Assembly (NCBI GenBank): GCA_002727275.1
Contig: PBWO01000038.1
Coordinates: forward strand, 1 to 21,821
Origin: Methanobacteriota archaeon
Lineage (GTDB): Archaea; Thermoplasmatota; Poseidoniia; Poseidoniales; Thalassarchaeaceae
Direction: 5' to 3'
DNA: 21,821 nucleotides
A model generated the notes under the pieces. That model saw only the letters and a program-made list of their open reading frames with translations, did no database searches and was not told the DNA's origin. Positions 15,489 to 21,821 of this stretch are shown piece after piece (the stretch's first letter is position 1; the number at the start of each line of letters is the position of its first letter). A program made the translations under genes and the position numbers.

Positions 15489-15512
15489 GCTTCTCGGTAG
15501 AGGGCATCGCGG

Positions 15513-16760
15513 ATGAATCACACGCAACAGAAGAGGGCCATTCTCCGATGGAGCAATGAACCTGAACTAACTCTGCGTGGCATGGCAGCCGACCTATCGT
15601 GGATGCGCGAGCGCTACGAGGAGTTACGCTCACAAGGTCTCGACTGGGACCCTCCTGCTTTGCAGTCGGCGAGCGAGCCGCGTTGCATGGTAGACGGTCA
15701 AGAGATGATAATGCTCTCTGCCAATAATTATCTCAATCTGGCAACGCACCCCAAAGTCGTCGAAGCCTCGATTGAAGCCACTCGCAAGTACGGAGCCGGC
15801 TCAGGCTCTGTAAGGGCGATTGCTGGTACCTTGGATTTGCATCTCGAAGCTGAACGCCTCTGCGCCCAGTTCAAGGAAGTCGACGCCGCCCTAATCTATT
15901 CGGCAGGATATACAGCAAACGTGGGCCTTATCCCAACTCTAGTGCGCGGCCCTGAGGACGTAATCATCTCCGACAAGTTGAACCATGGCTCCATAATCGA
16001 TGGAGTCAGATTGACCAAGGCATCTAGGGCTGTCTACGAGCACAATGACATGGATGCCCTAGAGAGCACACTCAAGCAACATAAGGGCAGCGAGAGGAAA
16101 CTAATCATCACTGACGGAGTGTTCAGCATGGATGGCGACATTGCACCTCTTGATAGAATCACAGAGCTTGCTGAGGAGCATGATGCTATGGTGTTCGTTG
16201 ATGACTGTCATGGCGAGGGTGTCCTAGGAAACGGCCGTGGAATAGTCGCCCACTTCGGACTTCAAGGAAGAGTCACCTTTGAGATCGGATCTTACTCTAA
16301 GGCACTTGGAGTTCAGGGAGGAATTGTGGCCGGTTCAGAGGATGTACGCACGCATGCACTCAATCACAGCCGCTCTTGGCTGCTCTCAGGAAGCCAGCCC
16401 CCCGGAGTAGCAGCAGCGCAGAAAGCCGCAGTCGAGGTTTTGATGACTGAACCTCAACATGTGAGGAGGCTGTGGGAGAATACTGAATATTTCCGCGATG
16501 AACTAGAATCACTCGGCTTTGATACTGGTGTGAGCGAGACCCCAATCATCCCTGTGATGTGCGGCGAGAGCTCACTAGCCCAAGACCTATCTTCTGCACT
16601 GAGGGAACAGGGTGTGATGGTGGGTGCAATTGTATTCCCGATGGTCTCTCGCGACAAAGCGAGAGTGAGGACTCAGATGTCTGCTGGCTTGTCTCGAGAG
16701 GATATTGATGAGGTACTCGTCAAGTTCGACTCATGTGGTCGGGAATTGGGGCTGATTTGA
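15513..16760 (+). CDS. PLP-dependent alpha-oxoamine synthase family enzyme (glycine C-acetyltransferase / KBL-like)
   Basis: 415 residues, fold type I. The family joins an amino acid with an acyl-CoA: KBL makes 2-amino-3-oxobutyrate from glycine and acetyl-CoA, and the same fold serves biotin (BioF) and sphingolipid synthesis. Visible motifs are LSANNYLNLATHP (68-80), GSGSVRAIAGT (96-106), FVDDCHGEGVLG with Asp230 and His233 over the PLP ring, and SYSKALG with Lys263 for the Schiff base. LDWDPPALQSASEP near the N-terminus looks KBL-like. No biotin or threonine-dehydrogenase gene is nearby to settle the substrate. ATG 15513 gives 23 residues ahead of the usual family start; ATG 15582 (MAADLSWMRERYEEL) is a strong alternative, and neither has a clear Shine-Dalgarno. 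Confidence 0.85.
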   Translation: MNHTQQKRAILRWSNEPELTLRGMAADLSWMRERYEELRSQGLDWDPPALQSASEPRCMVDGQEMIMLSANNYLNLATHPKVVEASIEATRKYGAGSGSVRAIAGTLDLHLEAERLCAQFKEVDAALIYSAGYTANVGLIPTLVRGPEDVIISDKLNHGSIIDGVRLTKASRAVYEHNDMDALESTLKQHKGSERKLIITDGVFSMDGDIAPLDRITELAEEHDAMVFVDDCHGEGVLGNGRGIVAHFGLQGRVTFEIGSYSKALGVQGGIVAGSEDVRTHALNHSRSWLLSGSQPPGVAAAQKAAVEVLMTEPQHVRRLWENTEYFRDELESLGFDTGVSETPIIPVMCGESSLAQDLSSALREQGVMVGAIVFPMVSRDKARVRTQMSAGLSREDIDEVLVKFDSCGRELGLI

Positions 16761-16769
16761 GGGATAGAT

Positions 16770-16985
16770 TTGCAACAAGAGAGACGTGAGAGGCTACTAG
16801 TCTTCTGGCTACTTGCTTCGGCCTTTGGGATTATGTTTGCAGTCCTGTCTTGGGCTCAAGAGGCAGATCTGTTGCCACCAGCGGACGAACTCGGCCCATG
16901 GAAGGGGGTAATGGCAGTAGTAACAGGACTGATTCTATATTGGTTGGTGGCCAAAGATATACCTGGAGGGCCGGGCGATGTCTGA
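16770..16985 (+). CDS. Small two-helix membrane protein
   Basis: 71 residues starting at a TTG nine bases after the PLP-enzyme stop, with GAGGG overlapping that stop as ribosome site. Two hydrophobic segments (~9-28 and ~46-61) are separated by an acidic, Pro-containing loop (EADLLPPADELGPWKG); basic residues at 5-8 favour the N-terminus inside. I do not recognise a family. Its last eight bases overlap the thioesterase start, which suggests coupled translation. Confidence 0.55.
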   Translation: MQQERRERLLVFWLLASAFGIMFAVLSWAQEADLLPPADELGPWKGVMAVVTGLILYWLVAKDIPGGPGDV

Positions 16986-17409
16986 ATTGGGGCGATGGCC
17001 AATCAAGTGCGAGATTCCAGTTCAATGGGGCGATCTAGACGCCCTGAACCATGTCAACCATACCAAGTTCCTGACATGGATGGAGACAGCACGGATGCAC
17101 TACTTCATCGCCTGTGGATTCAACGATTTACATGAATCCGAACAAATCGGACCGATTCTAGCCGGCCTACAGGCTGATTACCTGTCTCCCGTAGGATTCC
17201 CAGATACGGTAACCGTGCAAACGACGGTTACACGCATCGGAAACTCCTCCTTTGAGATGGGGTATCGTATCTCTAGCGAGGCCAAAGGTGGAGAATTGGT
17301 CGCAACCGGAACGGTATCGGGAGTGGTATTCGATTACGGGGCAGGCAAGAGCACAGCGATGCCAGACTCGCTGAGACAGAAAATCTACGAAATTGAAGCA
17401 TCAGTCTGA
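16978..17409 (+). CDS. Acyl-CoA thioesterase, 4HBT/YbgC-type hot-dog fold
   Basis: 143 residues, a single hot-dog domain of normal length. PVQWGDLDALNHVNHTKFL (14-32) is the signature of the 4-hydroxybenzoyl-CoA thioesterase class, with Asp19 as the catalytic acid; METARMHYF begins the central helix. It should hydrolyse an acyl-CoA in the cytoplasm; the acyl group cannot be read. Position after the PLP acyl-CoA-using enzyme and the small membrane protein suggests one transcript. The ATG overlaps the upstream stop, and the gene ends tail-to-tail with a 9-base overlap on the leftward membrane gene. Confidence 0.9.
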   Translation: MSELGRWPIKCEIPVQWGDLDALNHVNHTKFLTWMETARMHYFIACGFNDLHESEQIGPILAGLQADYLSPVGFPDTVTVQTTVTRIGNSSFEMGYRISSEAKGGELVATGTVSGVVFDYGAGKSTAMPDSLRQKIYEIEASV

Positions 17410-18057
17410 TTGACTCTCATCGACTACTTCTTCCAACTCATCATCCTCTGTAACTAAGACTTCTTCTGGGTCAGGACTGTCAATAGTCTTGATCATTCCT
17501 TCAAACGGTTGTAGGCCGCGATCCAACCTGTCGATAATCCTCCATCTCGGAGCATAGGAGAGGTGGATGTATAGCGGACCAGGCAGAATGAAGCACACCC
17601 AACCTGCGAAAAGAGTGTAATCCGAGATATCATTCATCATAGAGACTGAGATGATTGCAAGTCCGATGAATGGGAAGGGGAAGAGGAATCTTCTGTGATT
17701 CTCCAGTCGAATCGGTGGACGCTTTGAGATTGATGCTATGATTGATGACGAGCCCCCTAGGAAAGAACACAGCGTGATTAAAATCAGCGTCTGAATGCCC
17801 CAATCTCTAATTGAATCCATCATTGGAATATTGTCAACACTACCGAAGTAGGCGTATGGCAATAGCAGAGTTAGGCATACTAGGAATCCATAGAATGAGC
17901 CGATGAAAACTGGATGCGAGACATAGAGAGGGTAGCGAAGAAACAGTTGGCTAAGACTCCCGCCCTCCAGCATATGACGATGGTCCGAATCCAACTCGTC
18001 CAACCTATCTCGCCAATCGGTCACGAGCACTACTGCAAACACGCATGTTTTCACCAT
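17401..18057 (-). CDS. Membrane protein of unknown function with acidic C-terminal tail
   Basis: 218 residues with four hydrophobic segments (~49-72, 85-108, 122-142, 147-167). The N-terminal ~45 residues are soluble, after a short hydrophobic start (MVKTCVFAVVLV). The C-terminal ~50 residues are hydrophilic and end in a strongly acidic stretch (EDDELEEVVDES). No known motif is recognised. ATG 18057 lies behind an AT-rich palindromic stretch whose TATA-like centre is about 26 bases upstream, so the transcript may be leaderless. Confidence 0.7.
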   Translation of the reverse strand: MVKTCVFAVVLVTDWRDRLDELDSDHRHMLEGGSLSQLFLRYPLYVSHPVFIGSFYGFLVCLTLLLPYAYFGSVDNIPMMDSIRDWGIQTLILITLCSFLGGSSSIIASISKRPPIRLENHRRFLFPFPFIGLAIISVSMMNDISDYTLFAGWVCFILPGPLYIHLSYAPRWRIIDRLDRGLQPFEGMIKTIDSPDPEEVLVTEDDELEEVVDESQSD

Positions 18058-18063
18058 TCCGGG

Positions 18064-18084
18064 AGTAATTTAGCTTAATTTACT
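18064..18084. promoter_or_regulatory. AT-rich imperfect palindrome in divergent gap (membrane protein / citrate synthase)
   Basis: AGTAATTTAGCTTAATTTACT matches its own reverse complement at 16 of 21 bases, with outer arms AGTAA/TTACT. It lies 7-27 bases before the leftward ATG at 18057, where a TATA box for a leaderless transcript would be. It could be a TATA element, an operator or both. The rest of the 121-base gap holds no clear Shine-Dalgarno for citrate synthase; GTTAACA (18137-18143) is a weak TATA candidate. Confidence 0.4.
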
Positions 18085-18178
18085 ACAATCGCACCTAGTT
18101 ATCGGACTCATTATTCACAAATCTACTGTCCGAAGAGTTAACATTGACTACTCTCTAGGTATAACGCTAGGCGATTAC

Positions 18179-19348
18179 ATGGGTGACGACGAGTCTCTAT
18201 TCACCATCACTGAGTCCCATCTAGACTCCGGTCTGCGCGGGATACCCGTGGGTACGTGCAGAACCTCTTTCGTTGATCCAATCGAAGGAGTGCATTATGT
18301 TGGCTACCCTGTCGGAGACTTGGCCAATCTGGAAGAGGAGGATGTAATCTATCTGCTGTTGAACAAGAGGCTACCGACCGAAGAAGAGTCAGCGGCATTT
18401 CGAGCAGAGCTCACTCACCGTGCAGAGGAGATGCCAACCGGAGCACTCAGGGTGCTTGAATCCCTGACTCCTGGCAGCGGTCATCCGATGGACTGGCTCG
18501 CAATCGGCATCATGGCCCTAGGGGCGGCTGACTCCACCGGGGATTCTAGGTCGGATTCGATGAATCTGATTGCCCGTATGCCAGAATTGATGGCCAGACT
18601 TTTCCTACTCAGGGGTGGCAAGCCTGGAGACCTCAGGCCGCGTAAGCCCGAATTGGGCCTAGTAGAAAACTTCGTCCACATGCTTGGTATAGAGGGCGAG
18701 GAAGCAGAGAGGATGGAACGCGTTCTGAGGTTCTTCTTTATCCTACATATGGACCACGGGGGAGGCAACCTATCGACGTTTTCAGGCAAAGCGGTTGCTT
18801 CTGGTCGCGCTTCAATCTACGCATCGATTGCAAGCGCAATGAATGCCTTATCGGGGCCACTCCACGGGAGGGCCAATCAGGCGTGTCTAGAGTTTGTCCA
18901 GCGGATTGGAACATCAGACCCAACGGAGATTGAGGAATTCGTTCGCTCCGAGTTGGCTGCTAGGAGACCAATCTACGGATTTGGTCACGGGGTCCTCCGA
19001 GCCGAAGATCCTCGGGCCCGTTTACTTATTGAACTCGGCTCAGAGATTTGTCCAGAGGATGAGAATTACAAGATAGTGACTGCCCTGAGGGAAATTGTCC
19101 CTCCAATTCTCAAGGAGATTCCCAAAATCAGTAACCCCTACCCGAATGTGGATATTGCAAGTGGAAGTCTACTACATTCGGTCGGATTCCGTAAGCCCGA
19201 CTATTACACCACATTCTTTGGTTGGGCCAGAGTTGCCGGCATCTGCGCCCAAATTCTTGATGAAAGGAGTGCTAGAGATGGAAGAGGCACTCCGATTTAC
19301 AGGCCTAAGTACATACCAATGGAACAGCCACATCAGCGCCTAGACTAA
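18179..19348 (+). CDS. gltA: Citrate synthase
   Basis: 389 residues. It condenses oxaloacetate and acetyl-CoA to citrate in the TCA cycle. Active-site residues are present: His229 in GPLHGRANQ, His270 in GFGHGVLR and Asp325 in NVDIASG; His193 in MDHGGGN is in the oxaloacetate region. The wording DHGGGNLST followed by MNALSGPLHG and GHGVLRAEDPR resembles mitochondrial-type citrate synthase more than the common archaeal/Gram-positive GHRVYK type. Length is intermediate. A 2-methylcitrate synthase cannot be excluded, but no propionate genes are nearby. The stop directly abuts the convergent phosphodiesterase gene with no gap. Confidence 0.92.
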   Translation: MGDDESLFTITESHLDSGLRGIPVGTCRTSFVDPIEGVHYVGYPVGDLANLEEEDVIYLLLNKRLPTEEESAAFRAELTHRAEEMPTGALRVLESLTPGSGHPMDWLAIGIMALGAADSTGDSRSDSMNLIARMPELMARLFLLRGGKPGDLRPRKPELGLVENFVHMLGIEGEEAERMERVLRFFFILHMDHGGGNLSTFSGKAVASGRASIYASIASAMNALSGPLHGRANQACLEFVQRIGTSDPTEIEEFVRSELAARRPIYGFGHGVLRAEDPRARLLIELGSEICPEDENYKIVTALREIVPPILKEIPKISNPYPNVDIASGSLLHSVGFRKPDYYTTFFGWARVAGICAQILDERSARDGRGTPIYRPKYIPMEQPHQRLD

Positions 19349-20551
19349 TCAACCAGTCCCATAGGTTCGACCAGCCCCTCTATGCCCTATGATTCTGGAA
19401 ACCTCCCAAGGCATACTTGATTCAGTTGATTCTAACATCAGACTGTCAACATCCCTTTCCCAGAGCCACTTCTTACTCCAGTTCTTTAGGAAGACCGTCT
19501 TCTCTGAATTAGACAACTCTGGCCAGGGTGTGACTTCTCTCTGCAACTCGGCAATCACTGAGGCGTGATGTTCAGTTACTGCGGAATCCAACTTATTCTG
19601 TTGCTCCTGGTTAAGTGGCTGTGTAGCAGGCCTTAGCCATCTGGCCTCACCGGTAGGCAAAGTCGTTACATCGGGTGATAACTCATCCGAAATTGCAGTC
19701 AATCCGGCATCCATTAGGGCACGTTCTACACGAAGCTTGGCTGGCCAGACGTAAACGGGAAAGCCTTTCCTTTTCCTAGTCAGATTCGTCAATTGTCTTC
19801 CTTGAATTCCTACAGTTGTGCCGATAGTCATGTGCCGCCTTGCCCCATCAAGATAGTGAAGTGCTGCGGGAAGCATCGGAGCTCCGACATTTCTCTGTAA
19901 TCTCATCAGTCTAGGCAAAGACAGAGCAATGAAGTAAGGAGTAGCGAATATACGCTTGACGAAACTATTTCCCCATGGCCTGAGGTAAGGCACCAACCTA
20001 GCGAATCGCAACTTGCTACCTGCCCTCTCAGCCGCCTTGAGTAATCTGGGTTCAAACGAGTAGATTACCGTGCTTGAATCGCCTACGTCTAGAGGCTCCA
20101 GCGCTTCGTCGACCAACTCAATCATCTTACGCATGTGCTCTGTTCTTGCCTGCCCTGACATCATCCAACCAGTCTTACCACTACTCGGATGAGGAGTCTT
20201 GAGTTCGATGCATGCGAACCTGCTACCCTCCAACCAAGGATCGGTGAAATCAGGCTCAGCCAGAATTTGATCGAAGGTGCAGACATGATTCGGCATCGAT
20301 AAGGCGTCCTCGCATTCAGGAAACCTACCGTCTGCAGTCCGAGTGTCGTGGTATATCACCAATTCACCGTCCGCAGAAAGTCTGAGATCCAATTCGACTC
20401 CGTCTGAAACTTGCATACCGTGCACCAGAGCAGCGAGCGAATTCTCGGGCGGTTGCTGCCATGCCATGGCACTACGACGCGTATCAAGTCCAAGAATGCA
20501 CGGACGAGTTAGTTTACGACCGCCCCAATGCTCAAACCCTTGGTCACTCAC
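19349..20551 (-). CDS. Glycerophosphodiester phosphodiesterase-like protein with displaced HRG motif
   Basis: 400 residues. Residues ~15-305 follow the GDPD TIM barrel: PPENSLAAL (34-42), VELDLRLSADGELVIYHD with Glu53, Asp55 and His68, FACIELKTP, VIYSFEP, and the closing GFPVYVWPA and GLTAISDE. The usual first motif HRG before PEN is missing; the strand reads CILGLDTRRS. After a ~75-residue linker the protein ends with IIGHRGAGRTYGTG (387-400), a perfect first-strand motif at the wrong end. It may be a barrel completed by its own C-terminus, or the remnant of a tandem second domain. GDPDs release glycerol 3-phosphate from deacylated phospholipids. The start is GTG 20551; ATG 20467 would delete the first strand. 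Confidence 0.8.
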   Translation of the reverse strand: MSDQGFEHWGGRKLTRPCILGLDTRRSAMAWQQPPENSLAALVHGMQVSDGVELDLRLSADGELVIYHDTRTADGRFPECEDALSMPNHVCTFDQILAEPDFTDPWLEGSRFACIELKTPHPSSGKTGWMMSGQARTEHMRKMIELVDEALEPLDVGDSSTVIYSFEPRLLKAAERAGSKLRFARLVPYLRPWGNSFVKRIFATPYFIALSLPRLMRLQRNVGAPMLPAALHYLDGARRHMTIGTTVGIQGRQLTNLTRKRKGFPVYVWPAKLRVERALMDAGLTAISDELSPDVTTLPTGEARWLRPATQPLNQEQQNKLDSAVTEHHASVIAELQREVTPWPELSNSEKTVFLKNWSKKWLWERDVDSLMLESTESSMPWEVSRIIGHRGAGRTYGTG

Positions 20552-20569
20552 CGCACCATAGGTATAGCC

Positions 20570-21821
20570 ATGTCAGAGACAGTAGAATTGGACCGCGCAT
20601 CAGATCCGCAAGCAGTCAAAGGGTATGCATTCTATGATTGGGGAAAATCAGCATTTGAGACGAGCACAACAGTAGCCATCCTTCCTGCTTGGTATGCATA
20701 TCTGTTTCTTGAGGCGAACGGACTTACAACGACGATAGGTAATATCGACATGACTGGAGATGCCGTTTGGGCCTATGCCGTAGCAGCAGCCACCCTATTG
20801 GTTGCAATCTTGGCTCCAGCATTCGGAGTAATAGCCGATCGAAGACCAATCAAAATGACGTGGTTGAAGTATCTGACATATCTTGGAGCGGGTTCTGCTT
20901 TTCTAATTGGATTCGATTTCCTATATTCCGGTTCAGAATGGATTTGGTTGATGGTTTTCTTCCTGCTTGCAAACATCGGCCTGAATGGTGCGGGAGTATT
21001 CTACAATGCCCTGCTGCCGCATATGGGTACAGACGACGAGATGGACGATATTTCCAATCGCGCATTCGCTTACGGTTATCTGGGCGGGGGAATCCTCCTC
21101 CTAATCCATTTCATTCTAGTTCTCGGAGTCGGTGGAGACTACGTCATCAGACTCTGTCTAGCCTCTGCGGGAGTGTGGTGGTACGGCTTCGCCCTTCTAA
21201 CTTTCAAGTATGTTCCAGAACCCCCTCTAGAACACAAATCCCCAGAAGAAACACTCAGCGACAGCTGGCTCAAGATGTGGCTCAAGATGCTTTTCTCCAG
21301 GACCGGCGCTTATTCAGAGGTCATCAAGACTCTGAAGGAAGTCAGTAAGTTCCGAACACTGTTCATCTACATGCTCGCGTACTTCTTCTTCATTGACGGC
21401 ATCAACACAGTTACTGCCATGGGGGGCGTATTCGGATCCACTGTGCTGGGAGTTACAACAACTGAACTGATGATAACCATCCTAGCGATACAATTCGTTG
21501 CTTGGCCAAGCGCACTAGGGTTTACCAAGTTAGCCAACAATTGGGGGACAAAAAAGGCCCTCAACGCATCACTAGTCGGCTGGGTAGTTCTTTGCTTCGC
21601 CGCCTGCGCATTCGCACCCTTGTCATTAGATTCACACGACCAATATGATGTCCTCTTTGAGTGGGACTCAGATGGTGATGGTATCGCCGACTCATTTGAT
21701 TACGATATAGATGGGGACTGGTATACTAATCAGGAAGAAATCGATGCAGGCACGGATCCATATGACTACATGAGCAGCCCATCGGAGAAATCCCAGAGGT
21801 GGCTCCAAGAGAGACTCAGCA
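20570..21821 (+). CDS. UMF1/Atg22-type MFS transporter, 3' end outside window
   Basis: 417 codons are visible, open to the right edge. FYDWGKSAFETS (21-32) is the UMF1/Atg22 opening motif, and ISNRAFAYGYLGGG is the conserved loop and helix before TM5. About eight helices are seen before the window ends. After a helix ending at ~351, residues 366-399 form a TSP3-like calcium insert (DSDGDGIADSFDYDIDGD, then EEIDAGTDPYD), an Asp-rich loop expected on the outer face. UMF1 members export amino acids or act in unknown ways. The ATG is only 18 bases from the divergent GTG of the phosphodiesterase; AGGT lies seven bases before it. A shared promoter would have to overlap one of the coding starts. Confidence 0.85.
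   Translation, partial: MSETVELDRASDPQAVKGYAFYDWGKSAFETSTTVAILPAWYAYLFLEANGLTTTIGNIDMTGDAVWAYAVAAATLLVAILAPAFGVIADRRPIKMTWLKYLTYLGAGSAFLIGFDFLYSGSEWIWLMVFFLLANIGLNGAGVFYNALLPHMGTDDEMDDISNRAFAYGYLGGGILLLIHFILVLGVGGDYVIRLCLASAGVWWYGFALLTFKYVPEPPLEHKSPEETLSDSWLKMWLKMLFSRTGAYSEVIKTLKEVSKFRTLFIYMLAYFFFIDGINTVTAMGGVFGSTVLGVTTTELMITILAIQFVAWPSALGFTKLANNWGTKKALNASLVGWVVLCFAACAFAPLSLDSHDQYDVLFEWDSDGDGIADSFDYDIDGDWYTNQEEIDAGTDPYDYMSSPSEKSQRWLQERLS

Noticed and set aside
20767..21348. 193-codon open frame on the plus strand
   Set aside because: It is a shadow of the UMF1-type transporter frame starting at 20570, which has clear membrane helices and family motifs.
1..21821. tRNA, rRNA, IS elements, integrase, defence genes or CRISPR
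   Set aside because: Reading both strands showed no such features; nearly all DNA is occupied by the coding regions listed.

Overview
The window looks like a piece of a marine euryarchaeal genome, most probably a Marine Group II / Poseidoniales-type archaeon (Thermoplasmatota side). This is inferred from gene content, since no rRNA is present. Archaeal markers are a TgtA-type tRNA-guanine transglycosylase with a C-terminal PUA domain, a CTP-dependent riboflavin kinase of the archaeal RibK family, a fused aconitase-X of the type used in the archaeal modified mevalonate pathway, and a TATA-rich divergent promoter placed for leaderless transcripts. Acidic proteins and Asp-rich calcium-type repeats inside membrane proteins fit a marine archaeon. 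Genes are tightly packed: ATGA or TGATG overlaps, tail-to-tail pairs with almost no gap, and no gene-free stretch above about 125 bases. I saw no IS element, CRISPR array, tRNA, rRNA or phage gene.

Layout. (1) 1-2900: the 3' end of an alpha/beta hydrolase, then a leftward pair (DUF1295/steroid-5-alpha-reductase-like membrane protein and a ZIP9-like metal transporter), with a NikR-like metalloregulator diverging from the transporter across a 63-base AT-rich promoter. (2) 2917-6815: aconitase-X (probable mevalonate-5-phosphate dehydratase) overlapping tgtA. This TgtA keeps its catalytic aspartates but has lost the three zinc cysteines. (3) 6892-13260: a six-gene rightward cluster with two ABC-2 ATPase/permease pairs in tandem, a tryptophan-rich protein that may be of the AttH/CrtC lipocalin-like type, and a small TPR protein. 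The second permease carries a roughly 250-residue Asp-rich outer domain. This is the best candidate here for an undescribed system. (4) 13274-15488: truA, with convergent ribK and a PqqB-like metallo-beta-lactamase-fold protein. (5) 15513-17409: a KBL/AONS-family PLP enzyme, a two-helix small membrane protein and a hot-dog thioesterase. (6) 17401-20551: an unknown acidic-tailed membrane protein, citrate synthase, and a glycerophosphodiester phosphodiesterase-like protein whose HRG motif is missing at the N-terminus but present at the very C-terminus. (7) 20570-end: a UMF1/Atg22-type MFS transporter, cut by the window end, with a calcium-type TSP3-like insert.

How the genes may work together. 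The regulator probably controls the metal transporter, by divergent arrangement and metal-ligand motifs. The two ABC pairs probably form one exporter or envelope machine with the two genes after them. TgtA, TruA, RibK, citrate synthase and aconitase-X are housekeeping functions. Homology statements come from reading motifs by eye; no database search was possible.
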